From positions 1-64,000 of the forward strand of contig NZ_SCNL01000001.1 of the NCBI RefSeq assembly GCF_005502745.1: 64,000 nucleotides of DNA, in the 5' to 3' direction. Below, in pieces: positions 29,640 through 38,974 of the stretch. The stretch's first letter is position 1; each line of letters opens with the position of its first letter. This stretch comes from Sphingomonas sp. 3P27F8. Lineage in GTDB: Bacteria > Pseudomonadota > Alphaproteobacteria > Sphingomonadales > Sphingomonadaceae. Both the position numbers and the translations under genes were made by a program. The notes beneath the pieces are model-generated. The model made no database searches. It was not told the DNA's origin and saw only the letters and a list, made by a program, of their open reading frames with translations.

Positions 29640-30656
29640 ATGAAGCTCCAGCAAATACTGAAGGGGGCTGAATTGCGGATCCGTCATGCATTGGCCGTCG
29701 CCAGCCTGCTTATCCCGTCCGTTGCGTTCGCGCGTCCGCAGTTCGACATTATCGATATGCATTTCCACGCTGATCTTCCCGACGCGGAAGGGCCAGCGGG
29801 CGGCAAGGTTTGCGCTCCATACAGCACCTGGGCGCCACGCGACCCCGCAAAGCCGATTGATGAATATCTCGATTGGTTCACGATCAATCCAACCTGTCCG
29901 AACATCCTAACGGCACCGACTGGCGCTGCTGATCTGCGCGATCGCGATCTGGCCGTTTTGAAGCGCTACAACATGCTCGCTCTGGCTGGCGGGGCTTCAG
30001 ACACGGTCGAAGATTTTCGCGCCCACGCGCCAGACCGCATTCTTCCGGCGGCGGGGTTCGGCAGCGATGGCAATTTCCCCAGTATCGCCTCGCTCCGGGA
30101 ACTTCATAAGGAAGGCAAGCTAAGGGCGCTCAGCGAGATCACCACCCAATATGCGGGTATCGCCCCGGATGACCCCCGGCTCGAACCCTATTTCGCGCTG
30201 GCCGAGGAACTCGACATTCCAGTCGGCATTCATCTCGGTCCCGGTCCTCCAGGCACGACGTATTTTGCGACGCCTGGTTACCGCGTGAGCGTCGGCGATC
30301 CGATGCGCTTGGAGAGCGTGCTTATCCGTCATCCCCGACTGCGCGTTTATGCGATGCATGCGGGCTGGCCGCTGGGCGACGCGATGATCGCGATGATGTA
30401 CGCACACCCACAGCTATATGTTGACGTGGCAATAATAGACTACGCTCATACCGAAAAATCGTTCTATTCCTATCTCAAGCGCCTGATCGACGCGGGCATG
30501 GAAGAGCGAATCATGTTTGGCTCAGACAACATGGTCTGGCCCGATGCGATCGCAGTGGCGATTGAACGGATCAAGCGCGCGCCGTTTCTTAGTAAGCGCC
30601 AGAAACGGCTTATTTTACATGATAATGCGGCCCGATTCCTGCGAATCGAAAATTAA
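29640..30656 (+). CDS. Exported amidohydrolase-family protein
   Basis: A 338-residue amidohydrolase-like TIM-barrel protein with an N-terminal signal peptide (hydrophobic ALAVASLLIPSVAFA). Metal-binding positions visible are HxH in DMHFHADLPD, His in GIHLGPGPP, His in AMHAGWPLGD and Asp in MFGSDNMVWP. These fit the amidohydrolase_2 group, whose members include decarboxylases and lactonases. Met 29640 starts the signal peptide and is preferred to the upstream Met 29619. Likely periplasmic. Substrate unknown. Confidence 0.83.
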   Translation: MKLQQILKGAELRIRHALAVASLLIPSVAFARPQFDIIDMHFHADLPDAEGPAGGKVCAPYSTWAPRDPAKPIDEYLDWFTINPTCPNILTAPTGAADLRDRDLAVLKRYNMLALAGGASDTVEDFRAHAPDRILPAAGFGSDGNFPSIASLRELHKEGKLRALSEITTQYAGIAPDDPRLEPYFALAEELDIPVGIHLGPGPPGTTYFATPGYRVSVGDPMRLESVLIRHPRLRVYAMHAGWPLGDAMIAMMYAHPQLYVDVAIIDYAHTEKSFYSYLKRLIDAGMEERIMFGSDNMVWPDAIAVAIERIKRAPFLSKRQKRLILHDNAARFLRIEN

Positions 30657-30903
30657 GCCCCAACTGATAGTTCGAATATCGCCGAACTAGCGGCGGTGAA
30701 GCCCAGTGCTGCCTTCCGGGATACTGCTCATTCGAGCGATTTCTACCAGCGACAGGGGCGCGGGCGATATTTTTTGTCGATAGATCGCACTAAGTAGCTT
30801 CGACTTATTTTCGGGAAATAGTCACCAGGTTCGCGGCACGGCAAATCTGCTGTCATCGAGCGGCAAAAGCGTCTAACTTAAATCGAAGCTTTGGGGGAAG
30901 CTG

Positions 30904-31752
30904 ATGCCATACCGACATGCGCACTGGTGGATAATAGCGCTCTTTCCGCTGATCGCCGTGGCATTTTGGCCCGGCTACCTGGGACAGCTTCGCAGCGCGC
31001 CGTTCGCGCTCCATGCACATGGCATTACCTCCGCGATATGGTTGGCGCTTCTGTCGGTGCAGTCGTGGTCAGTGCACCGCAGTAAACTGGCTTGGCACCG
31101 CACCGCCGGTCTCGCTACGTTTGTCGTCCTGCCATTGTTTGCCGCAGCCGGGCCTTTGGCGCTTCAAGGCATGGCAATGCTTTGGCGTTTGCAAGCTGAT
31201 CCTTTTCATGCCGAATTCGGGGCTCGTCTCGTGGCCGCCGACATGATCGCGGGTCCGTCCGTGGTCGCCATGGTCGTCTACGCTTTTCTGAGCCGGCGCA
31301 GGGTCATGGCGCATTCGTCAGCGATGCTCGCCACGGCGCTACTGGTTCTTCCACCGATCACTGGTCGACTACTGCCCGCTATACCGGGATTTCCGCGTGA
31401 TGGCTGGGCGGGGTTGGGCGGGTTCAGGCTCTCGTTTCATCTTGCTGAGGGCTTCACGCTGGTTCTCGCGGTTTTGCTCGCAACCCGGATGATGGATGCG
31501 CGCATCGGATTTGGATTGGCCGCCGCGGCAACAGCCGCTCAGATGATTGGTTTCGAGGTCGTGCCGAATATCTCGTGGTGGAATGGTTGGGTTATCGTCC
31601 TGACCGACCTGCCAGCGGGGTGGATGGCGCTCGCAGCGGGGTGCATTTCCGTTTCGCTTCTTGCGTGGGCGTGGAAAAAGGTTCCGCCTCGCAAAACGCT
31701 GCGAGATCCGGCAGCGTCGCATCATGGCGGTCCCGCGCCGGTTTCGATCTAA
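30904..31752 (+). CDS. Hypothetical integral membrane protein
   Basis: A 282-residue polytopic protein with about seven hydrophobic segments. Several His residues fall in or near the spans (FALHAHGITSAIW, VHRSKLAWHRTAGL, LSFHLAEGF), which could bind heme or metal. The paired HxH and WHRTxG pattern resembles small di-heme or DUF2306-like membrane proteins, but that is a loose match. GGGGGAAG sits just before ATG 30904, a strong ribosome site. The 247-base gap upstream has a quasi-palindrome GACTTATTTTCGGGAAATAGTC-like at 30802-30823 that could be an operator. Confidence 0.7.
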   Translation: MPYRHAHWWIIALFPLIAVAFWPGYLGQLRSAPFALHAHGITSAIWLALLSVQSWSVHRSKLAWHRTAGLATFVVLPLFAAAGPLALQGMAMLWRLQADPFHAEFGARLVAADMIAGPSVVAMVVYAFLSRRRVMAHSSAMLATALLVLPPITGRLLPAIPGFPRDGWAGLGGFRLSFHLAEGFTLVLAVLLATRMMDARIGFGLAAAATAAQMIGFEVVPNISWWNGWVIVLTDLPAGWMALAAGCISVSLLAWAWKKVPPRKTLRDPAASHHGGPAPVSI

Positions 31753-31857
31753 ATCGAGGCGTGGCGGATTATCGAAAGGCCGGGGGCGCGAAGACATCGC
31801 ATGATGGCCTATCCTCCGGGGGCCAATGCCCCGCCTGCCCCGATTGAGCGTTGCGGC

Positions 31858-32601
31858 CTAAGAGTTGTCGTAGTCGATCAATATCAACGACACATTGTCG
31901 CTGCCGTCACGCCCCAACGCATTGGCGAGCAGCCGATCTGCCAGCTGGTCGAGGGCATCGCGATCGGCGTCCCCGGTGGCCAGCGAGCGTGACAGACCAT
32001 CCGAACACAGCAGCAACCGATCGCCGGGCAGCAGGTGGACACTCGTCGTCTGAAGGCGCGGATCATCCTCGACACCGAGCGCGCGCGTTACGACATGCGA
32101 TTGGGGATGGCGCTCGACGCGATCCGGCGTCAGCAGCCCGGCATCGACCAGTTCCTGCACGACGCTGTGATCGTGGGTCAGCAGATCAAGGGCACCGTCC
32201 CGCAAGCGATAGGCGCGGCTGTCCCCGGCCCAGGCGATATGGCCTGTGCTACCGTCGATCATCGCAGCTACCACTGTCGTACCGGCGGCGGCGGCGAACC
32301 GCTCGTTGCGCGCACGAATGTCGCCATTCGCTTGGCCGAGCGCCACGAGCATGTCGGCAAAGCGGACGACACGCTCATCCGAGGTCAGGATGCGGAGCCG
32401 ATCAATCACCGCTTGCGCGGCAAGATCGCCGCCGGCGTGCCCGCCCATACCGTCGGCGACCGCCCAGACGCGGCGCTCGGGGCAGTCGAACACGCGATCC
32501 TCGTTGATGACGCGCACAAGCCCGACATGGGTGCGCGCAACCGAATGGACCGTCGCGAGGTTCGAAGCAGTGGCGAAGCGGCCGAACGACATCATGGTCA
32601 T
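31858..32601 (-). CDS. PP2C-type serine/threonine protein phosphatase
   Basis: A 247-residue metal-dependent phosphatase of the bacterial Stp/PppA group, cytosolic. Motifs: RTHVGLVRVINEDR at the start of the domain, then AVADGMGGHAGGDLA, then AWAGDSRAYRLRDG, LTHDHSVVQEL, then CSDGLSRSL, and the terminal GSDNVSLIL. The metal-ligand Asp residues are all present. Its start overlaps the stop of the FHA gene as ATGA. It should remove phosphate from targets of the kinase two genes upstream in the same operon. Confidence 0.93.
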   Translation of the reverse strand: MTMMSFGRFATASNLATVHSVARTHVGLVRVINEDRVFDCPERRVWAVADGMGGHAGGDLAAQAVIDRLRILTSDERVVRFADMLVALGQANGDIRARNERFAAAAGTTVVAAMIDGSTGHIAWAGDSRAYRLRDGALDLLTHDHSVVQELVDAGLLTPDRVERHPQSHVVTRALGVEDDPRLQTTSVHLLPGDRLLLCSDGLSRSLATGDADRDALDQLADRLLANALGRDGSDNVSLILIDYDNS

Positions 32602-33620
32602 CGCACGCCACTCGCACCGGCCCGCGCTTCGGCCGCGTCATATGCGGCAACGAAGGCGCGGTCGAGCGATCCCCCCTCGCCATCGGCCAGTTGCTTCGCC
32701 AGGTCAGCGTGGCGGGCAGCGACCTCCTCGGCCTGCAATGAGACGCGGCTTTTGAGCAGCGACACCCGCGGCTCGACCGCGGCATCGAGCGACTTTGGAT
32801 CGAAGCTGCCGATCGCGGCGCGGAGACTCCCGTGCAGCCCCGCGAAGGTCGCGATCAAGTGGCGTTTGATGTCACGGAACGAAGCCTGCAACGCCGCCGG
32901 CCCTGACAGGAAGCTGCCCGATCCGGCGAGAAGAAGATCGATCGCAAGTCGCTGCGTCGGCGCCCATTTGAACGGGTTGTTGTTCGCCCCGCCAATCGTC
33001 GTGCGTGACAATTTGTATTGCCCGCGAGCCCGATCGCGCTCGGCCATCAGATCGCCTATTCCAAGCACCATCTGGCGATAGACGGCCCCGGCGCGACGCA
33101 TGATTTCGGTTGGATCCTCGCTCGAAAGCAACGACGCATCCAGCCCGGCTCCCTCGCAGAACGCCTCCAGCAGCGAGCCTGTGCCGCTCGGCAGGATAAC
33201 GCACGCGTCGCTCCAATCGTCAGGCACCGCGGTCGAATTCCCGAGCGGTGGCGTCATAACCATCGTGCGCGCAGCGTCGACCGGCTCGTCGCCGTGCGGC
33301 GCGCGGCTTGCCTTCAGGCGAAACCGGCCGAACCGCAGCGTCGATGGAATTGGCATCGCCACTTCGACCGCGTCGGGGAAGCGCGTGCCCGTCGCGTCAT
33401 CGAACACACCGTTGGCGCCCAGCGCACGCAACGTCAGCGCGCCGTCAGCGACCGTTAACTCGCAATGCGCGCGTGACAGTTCACAATCGGGGTCGGCGAT
33501 CGACCAGTCCGCGGCGCTGTCGCGACCGATCCGCATCAGGCCGTCGCGGATCAGGCGCGCGTCAATCGGCTGGACCTCGTTCGCCGTATCGAAGAGTTGG
33601 AGCATGAACACAGGCTTCAC
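32598..33620 (-). CDS. tagH: FHA-domain protein, TagH-like (T6SS-associated)
   Basis: A 340-residue protein with an N-terminal FHA domain (about 20-105; MRIGRDSAADWSIADP, then LSRAHCELTV) that binds phosphothreonine peptides. The C-terminal domain matches that of TagH, the FHA protein of type VI secretion: EAFCEGAGLDASLL, then RAGAVYRQMVLGIGDLM, then RTTIGGANNNPFKWAP. In known T6SS, such a protein is phosphorylated by the kinase PpkA and activates the apparatus. Here it sits between a kinase and a phosphatase gene but with no secretion genes in the window. Confidence 0.85.
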   Translation of the reverse strand: MKPVFMLQLFDTANEVQPIDARLIRDGLMRIGRDSAADWSIADPDCELSRAHCELTVADGALTLRALGANGVFDDATGTRFPDAVEVAMPIPSTLRFGRFRLKASRAPHGDEPVDAARTMVMTPPLGNSTAVPDDWSDACVILPSGTGSLLEAFCEGAGLDASLLSSEDPTEIMRRAGAVYRQMVLGIGDLMAERDRARGQYKLSRTTIGGANNNPFKWAPTQRLAIDLLLAGSGSFLSGPAALQASFRDIKRHLIATFAGLHGSLRAAIGSFDPKSLDAAVEPRVSLLKSRVSLQAEEVAARHADLAKQLADGEGGSLDRAFVAAYDAAEARAGASGVR

Positions 33621-33625
33621 TCCGG

Positions 33626-35311
33626 TCAGGCGGCCAAGCGCGACGAGATCACCGTCGCTCGAACCTGTGCGTCCTTGTCGTCGGTCTGACCGTTGGCAAG
33701 CAGTGGTTCGACCGCCGCCGCCGCGCGATTGAACGAATCGAATGCGGCGCCGAGCTCGTCAGACCGATGATGCGAGATTCGCATTGCGAACCCGGCCTCG
33801 GGCGCCGCATCAAGCGCCTTGCGCAACCGCGCGAGCGGCCGCGCGACCATTGCGCCGCTGAGATAGCCGATCAGCAGCACGACGAGCATCACCACCGCTG
33901 ACAGAATGACCAGCGAGGTCAGCGTGCTTGAAAGCGCCGCGTCAAGCGAGGCGCGCTTCACGACCAGATCGACCCGCCCGAAATCGGCACCGGCGTATCG
34001 GATCGGTTGCAGGAAGCGGATACCCGCGCCGCGGCCGCGATCGGCGGCAGACGCCACCTGCGTGCCATCGACAGGTTCCATCAGCGGCTCACCGACCGGC
34101 TGTGCATAGCGCTTGCCGATCAGGCTGGCATCTCCGGCAGCGCGGACAATCCCGCCCATGTCGACGACGACAAGATCACGGATCGCCGGGTCCTTGCTGG
34201 CTGATACCGCGAACGCCTGGAGCGCCGACCAATCCTGCTGGTTGGTGGGCAGGCCGGCATTCTCCGCCGCCAAGACCGCCGCATTGTTCGTGACGAACGT
34301 CGCCGTCGATTTGCCCGCCACTATCGCCAGATGTTCGAGTGTCTGGCGCTCGCGGCCAAGTGTCGTGGTCACGCAGATAGCGAGTGCCGCCGCAGTAACG
34401 GTGGCGAGCGCCAGGGGAAGCTTCATCCGCAGGGGCAATCCCCGCTTACCCGCCGGCGCCTCGCTGTGCGCGGCGATTTCTCGCGCCAGCGCGGCGGCGA
34501 GCGCATCGCCGTCGGCAAAGCGCTGCTCCGCTTTCTTGGCGAGCAGCTTGTCGATGATGAAGCGCAGCCCCGGCGGGCAATCACCCACGCTGCGATCGAT
34601 CGGCTCCACCTTTTCCTGGGCAATCTGGATCGCAAGGGTTGCGAGCGCCGTACCGGGGAAGGCGACCTTGCCGGTGATCATTTCGTAGAGCACCACGCCG
34701 AGCGAAAACAGGTCTGATCGCTGATCGACTGGCAGGCCGAGCGCCTGTTCGGGGCTCATGTAACGCGGTGTGCCGACCAGCTGGCCAACCTGCGTCTGCG
34801 CAAGCTTGCGGTCCGCAGCGGCAGCGTCGGCCTCGCCAACCCGCGCAACGCCGAAGTCGAGAAGTTTGGCGGTTTTGCCGTCCGCCGACAGCAAGATGTT
34901 TGATGGTTTGATATCACGATGCACGACGCCGCAGCGATGCGCATACGCAACCGCGGTGGCGAGCTGCGCGCCGATCGCCAGCACCCGTTCGTAAGGCATG
35001 CGGCCCTGCTGTTGCAGCGCCACGTCGAGCGGCTGTCCGTCGATCAGTTCCATTGCGATATAGGCGGCACCCTGCGCTTCACCGACGTCGTAGATCGTCG
35101 CGATATTGGCGTGGCTGAGCGCTCCCGCCGCGCGCGCCTCTCGCAGGAAGCGGGCGGCGATTTCGGGATCGCAGGCGAATTCGGGCTTGAGCACCTTGAT
35201 GGCGACCGTCCGGTCAATATCAGGATCATGCGCGCGATAGACGTCAGCCATCGCGCCTTCGCCCAGGCGGCCGTCGATGCGGTAGCGGCCAAGCATGCCC
35301 TGCGCCATCAT
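33626..35311 (-). CDS. Membrane serine/threonine protein kinase (PpkA-like)
   Basis: A 561-residue Hanks-type kinase. The cytosolic kinase domain is residues 9-270: glycine loop LGEGAMADVY, catalytic Lys in VAIKVLK, HRDIKPSN loop and LDFGVA. A membrane helix lies near 300-320, a periplasmic sensor-like region follows to about 460, a second helix is near 475-500, and then a HAMP-like cytosolic end. The two helices and sensor suggest it reads an envelope signal. ATG 35311 overlaps the LysM stop (GTGATG); GTG 35314 is possible. Same operon as the FHA protein and PP2C. Confidence 0.92.
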   Translation of the reverse strand: MMAQGMLGRYRIDGRLGEGAMADVYRAHDPDIDRTVAIKVLKPEFACDPEIAARFLREARAAGALSHANIATIYDVGEAQGAAYIAMELIDGQPLDVALQQQGRMPYERVLAIGAQLATAVAYAHRCGVVHRDIKPSNILLSADGKTAKLLDFGVARVGEADAAAADRKLAQTQVGQLVGTPRYMSPEQALGLPVDQRSDLFSLGVVLYEMITGKVAFPGTALATLAIQIAQEKVEPIDRSVGDCPPGLRFIIDKLLAKKAEQRFADGDALAAALAREIAAHSEAPAGKRGLPLRMKLPLALATVTAAALAICVTTTLGRERQTLEHLAIVAGKSTATFVTNNAAVLAAENAGLPTNQQDWSALQAFAVSASKDPAIRDLVVVDMGGIVRAAGDASLIGKRYAQPVGEPLMEPVDGTQVASAADRGRGAGIRFLQPIRYAGADFGRVDLVVKRASLDAALSSTLTSLVILSAVVMLVVLLIGYLSGAMVARPLARLRKALDAAPEAGFAMRISHHRSDELGAAFDSFNRAAAAVEPLLANGQTDDKDAQVRATVISSRLAA

Positions 35312-36051
35312 CACTTCCGTGCCCGCACGGTCGCCGCAATCCGCTCGGCGCGGGTCAGGTCGCGGGCGATCAGCGGATTGGCGGGGTCGAGCTGCTTCGC
35401 GCGGCGCAACAGGCCGACTGCACGATCGACACGGCCCTGGTTGAGCGCGGCAAGGCCTGCCGTTCGCAACTGACGCGCTGCGGTCGGGTTGGTGCCCGCG
35501 CCTGCCGCTGGCGCGGCTGGCTTGGGCACGGCGACCTTTGACCTGGGCGTCGCGACAGCAGTGGCTGGCCTAGCAGGCTCAGGCTCCACATGGCGCAAAG
35601 GTTCGGGCCGCGGCTGTTCGCCGGGAATGCGAAGCACCTGCCCCGGCGACAGGGTCACCGGCGCCTTGAGGGCGTTATACCTAACCAGCTGATACGCCTT
35701 GAGCCGGTTACCAAGGAAACGCTGCGCGAGCTCTTCCATAGTGTCGCCGGCGCGGGCGGTGTAGAGATAGCTCTGCGGGCCTAGCAGCTTTTTGGGATCG
35801 TCCTTGATCGATCCGGCAAGCATGGCCGCCGCCGGGTTCATCGGGTCACGTTTCAGGATGGACTTTAGCTTGCCGGCCGCCGCGCTCTCCTTGCCCTGCA
35901 TCAGCAAATCGAACGCTACCTCGGTATCGATCGCGGGGCTGACCGCGCTCTTCGGCGGCGGCGGCGCGGACTTCACGCCGCCCGATCCACCGCACCCGGC
36001 CAGTAGCAGCGCGCTCAATCCCGCTGCTATTATCTCGATACGCATACTCAT
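35311..36051 (-). CDS. LysM-domain lipoprotein
   Basis: A 246-residue lipoprotein. The signal ends in lipobox LLLAGC (Cys at about 22). After a Pro-rich spacer, residues 45-85 look like a helical repeat pair. A LysM domain follows near 105-155 (YTARAGDTMEELAQRFLG, then PVTLSPGQVLRIPG), which binds peptidoglycan. A Pro/Ala-rich linker leads to a C-terminal TPR-like unit (GLAALNQGRVDRAVGLLRRA). Met 36051 is used because it begins the signal peptide and overlaps the EAL gene stop (ATGA). It probably places a sensor or scaffold at the cell wall for the kinase encoded next. Confidence 0.86.
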   Translation of the reverse strand: MSMRIEIIAAGLSALLLAGCGGSGGVKSAPPPPKSAVSPAIDTEVAFDLLMQGKESAAAGKLKSILKRDPMNPAAAMLAGSIKDDPKKLLGPQSYLYTARAGDTMEELAQRFLGNRLKAYQLVRYNALKAPVTLSPGQVLRIPGEQPRPEPLRHVEPEPARPATAVATPRSKVAVPKPAAPAAGAGTNPTAARQLRTAGLAALNQGRVDRAVGLLRRAKQLDPANPLIARDLTRAERIAATVRARK

Positions 36052-37649
36052 GCCCTCAACTTCTCTTCGATCTGGTTCGGCGTCACGCCGAGCCGCAGCA
36101 TCTCGGTCAGCCGCGCGCTGTCGCGGACGAAGGCAACGAACGCCTCGCTTCGCATCGGTCGCGCGAAATAATAGCCTTGAAAGTGCTGGCAGCCGTGGCG
36201 GCGCAGCCACTCATATTCTTCGCGCCGCTCGACACCCTCGGCGAGAACGCGGATGCCAAGCCCTCGGCCAAGTGCGATGATCGACTGGCAGATTGCCTGG
36301 CTATCCGTGCGCGTATCGACACCGGTGACAAACTCGCGGTCGATCTTGATCTTGTCGAACGCCAGCGTGCGTAATGAACTGAACCCCGAATAGCCGGTGC
36401 CGAAATCGTCTACGGCCAGCTTCACGCCTATCGCGCGCAACCCCTTGAAGATTTGGCGGCAGTGCTCTGCATCGCTGGTCGCGACGCTTTCGGTGAGCTC
36501 GATCTCGAGCGCGCTCGGGCCGAGCTCATGACGCTCCAGCGTGCGCTGCACCAGGATTGGCAGATCGTCGCGCTCCAGCTGCAGACCCGATACGTTGACC
36601 GCGACCCGAACATGTTCGAGCCCATGCGTCGCCCATCGCTGCGCCTCACGCGCTGCGGCGTTCAGCGCCCACATGCCGATTTCGCTGGCCATCCCCATCG
36701 CCTCGACGATCGGGATGAAGCGTGCCGGGGGGACCGCACCACGTTCGACATGGTTCCAGCGGATCAGCGCCTCGGCCCCGCACACGCGACCCGCGCCAGC
36801 ATCGATCAGTGGCTGGAATTCGAGCCGCAGTTCGCGCCGCGATATCGCCTGCCGCAAATCCTGCTCGAGCGCGTAGCGATCGCGCGCGAGGTCCGCATAG
36901 TCGACGGCGGGCTGGTCCGGCTTTGGTATCGCCCCTGCCGGCAAAGCGAACAAAGCAAGAGTTCGCGCGATCAACGCGCCGGGTTCGATCTCATCGGCCT
37001 CATCGAAGCGCGCCTGACGAATGCCAATCTGGGGAATGATCGTAGTGCCGTTGTCTTCGATCGCCTCGCCCAGCGCGTAGCCGATCGCTTCTAGTTCAGC
37101 TTGCGCGGTCGCTACGGCGACCGCGCCGCCGAACCACAGCCCGACGTGGCCACGATCGATCTGCGCGATAAACCGGTCAGGCGGCAGCATGCTACGTAGC
37201 CGCGCCGCCGAGGCAGCGAATATGCGCTCGCCAAGCGCAGGATCGAACGCCGTGAGACGATCGAAATCGGTGAATGCGATCACGCCGAGCATGCCGGTGC
37301 GGTCGGAGTTCATCTGCGCGAGCAAGGCCTCGCGCACCGGCAGGCCACTGATCGGGTGCGCGGCCGCCATTCGGTGATTGAGCGCCGCCATCTTCCGCTC
37401 GATCGCTGCGAGGCCGTCTTCCAAACTGTCCGAAGACGACGCGTCGCCGCGTACAGCGTCGATGCGTTGCGCCGCGTTGTCGACTTTGCGCAGCAGTCGC
37501 CACGCCCAGGCGAGCAAGCCGATTGCTGTCACCGCGAACAGGACGGCGGCGCTGATACTGATTGTCGAGGCCGCTAAAACCGCGGCCGCCACCATCGCGG
37601 ACGGCAATGCCATGCGAATTGCGACGGAGGGTTTAGTCGAACGGTCCAC
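36048..37649 (-). CDS. Cyclic-di-GMP phosphodiesterase (EAL) with degenerate GGDEF
   Basis: A 533-residue membrane protein. Two hydrophobic segments lie at about 15-50. A GGDEF-fold region follows (about 100-240) in which the signature is not GGDEF (it reads IDRGHVGLWFGG), so it is likely inactive as a cyclase. The EAL domain (about 270-515) keeps the catalytic set: EALIRW, NVSGLQL, ELTES, DDFGTGYSGFSSL, KIDREF, AEGVE and QGYYFARP. It should hydrolyse c-di-GMP. It is the first gene of a five-gene overlapping cassette ending in PP2C, which would link c-di-GMP to threonine phosphorylation. Confidence 0.92.
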   Translation of the reverse strand: MDRSTKPSVAIRMALPSAMVAAAVLAASTISISAAVLFAVTAIGLLAWAWRLLRKVDNAAQRIDAVRGDASSSDSLEDGLAAIERKMAALNHRMAAAHPISGLPVREALLAQMNSDRTGMLGVIAFTDFDRLTAFDPALGERIFAASAARLRSMLPPDRFIAQIDRGHVGLWFGGAVAVATAQAELEAIGYALGEAIEDNGTTIIPQIGIRQARFDEADEIEPGALIARTLALFALPAGAIPKPDQPAVDYADLARDRYALEQDLRQAISRRELRLEFQPLIDAGAGRVCGAEALIRWNHVERGAVPPARFIPIVEAMGMASEIGMWALNAAAREAQRWATHGLEHVRVAVNVSGLQLERDDLPILVQRTLERHELGPSALEIELTESVATSDAEHCRQIFKGLRAIGVKLAVDDFGTGYSGFSSLRTLAFDKIKIDREFVTGVDTRTDSQAICQSIIALGRGLGIRVLAEGVERREEYEWLRRHGCQHFQGYYFARPMRSEAFVAFVRDSARLTEMLRLGVTPNQIEEKLRA

Positions 37650-38201
37650 CCATTCGACCTAAGCGCAAAAAGATACGATACTCTTAATTGAAACTTGATG
37701 TAAATCAGTCTCTTGCCGGATTGTGTGGGCTCCGAAAGACGTCTGCCGCGCCGAACCGAGTTGTATGTGTCAATTGCTCATGACGCCCGCTTTTGAAAAT
37801 GCATTTGAGCTGGCCAGCGATCGCACCGGCGGGCGCCGCAGCCCCCTTTCTGTCTCCAACATTATGTGACGAGGCAGACGAGCTTGCCCGAGCAACTGAT
37901 CCTCGATTGCGGATATTGTGGCGCCTTCGCGGTCGGATTCATCCACCCTTGGAACTAATGCACCAGTGCGCGGTTGGCGGCTGACATCGCGGGGCAACAC
38001 GTCCGGCGGAATAGCTCTGCGGGATGTCCATGACGGCAAGTATGTCCACCTTCTCGCTTGGGTATTGTTCCACGAGCCTCTCTTCGTTTGATGGCGAATC
38101 CGCGATCATTCCGGCACTCTCGAAATCCTCGGTGGCTCCCGTAAATGCCTCGCCACGCACAGTCGCCCGGCAAGCGATCAAAACCTCAGCGGAGATCGAC
38201 C
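37650..38201. other. 552-base intergenic region
   Basis: The left 70 bases next to the EAL gene start are AT-rich (around 37665-37715) and probably hold the promoter of the signalling cassette. The rest has no convincing gene. Minus-strand frames of 80 and 89 codons (37939-38181 and 37770-38039) overlap each other in different frames and resemble no family. Confidence 0.45.
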
Positions 38202-38969
38202 ATGTTCAACGGTAGCGTAGCGATCGTAACCGGCGGCGAATCGGGTATCGGTGCGGCATGCGCCAAAGCACTGGGCAATGCTGGCGCGCACGTAGTAATC
38301 ACCTACTTTCGTGACGCGGCGGCAGCGCAGCAGATATGCGCATCGATCGGCGATGCCAGCCGCGCCATGGCTGTCCAGACGGACGTCGGCGACGAAGCGG
38401 CTGTTACCGCTCTTTTCGCAACTACCGAAAAAGCGTTCGGCACGGCCACCCTCCTGGTCAACTCCGCCGGTTTGAACATGAGCGGCGTTCTCCTCGCCGA
38501 CATGGAACTTGCTCAGTTTGACCGTGTGATGCGTTCGGACTTGTATGGTCCATTCCTCACCTGCCGCGCTTTTGTCCGCGGCTTGGAAGCAGCGAACTTG
38601 AAGGGGCGGATCGTCAACATTTCGTCGATCCACGAACGTGCTCCCCGACCCGGGGGCGTCGATTATGACTCGGCGAAGGGCGGCCTTTCGCAACTCACGG
38701 CGACGCTCGCGCTCGAACTCGCGCCGAAGGGTATCGCGGTCAACGGCGTCGCGCCTGGCATGATCCTCACGCCGATGAATCAGTCGGCGCTCAGCCATCC
38801 AGCGGAATTAAGGGCAAAAGAAGCGGCGATCCCGTGGGGACGCGCCGGACAGCCCGATGAGGTCGCGTCGCTCGTTTCATATCTCTTGTCGCCGGCGGCT
38901 GACTATATCACCGGCACCACGGTGACGATCGACGGCGCATTGTCACTCACCGTAGCGCAAGGCGCCTAG
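38202..38969 (+). CDS. SDR family oxidoreductase
   Basis: A 255-residue classical short-chain dehydrogenase. The cofactor loop TGGESGIGAACAKAL is near residue 9. NSAGL follows the fourth strand. The catalytic Ser, Tyr and Lys are in NISSIHE and DYDSAKGG (YxxxK here is Y-D-S-A-K). The C-terminus GTTVTIDGALSL is typical of glucose/sugar 1-dehydrogenase-like SDRs. Start Met 38202 follows a GGAGA site. The next gene, a glycosidase-like protein, starts 5 bases after its stop, suggesting joint sugar metabolism. Confidence 0.92.
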   Translation: MFNGSVAIVTGGESGIGAACAKALGNAGAHVVITYFRDAAAAQQICASIGDASRAMAVQTDVGDEAAVTALFATTEKAFGTATLLVNSAGLNMSGVLLADMELAQFDRVMRSDLYGPFLTCRAFVRGLEAANLKGRIVNISSIHERAPRPGGVDYDSAKGGLSQLTATLALELAPKGIAVNGVAPGMILTPMNQSALSHPAELRAKEAAIPWGRAGQPDEVASLVSYLLSPAADYITGTTVTIDGALSLTVAQGA

Positions 38970-38974
38970 AGCCG

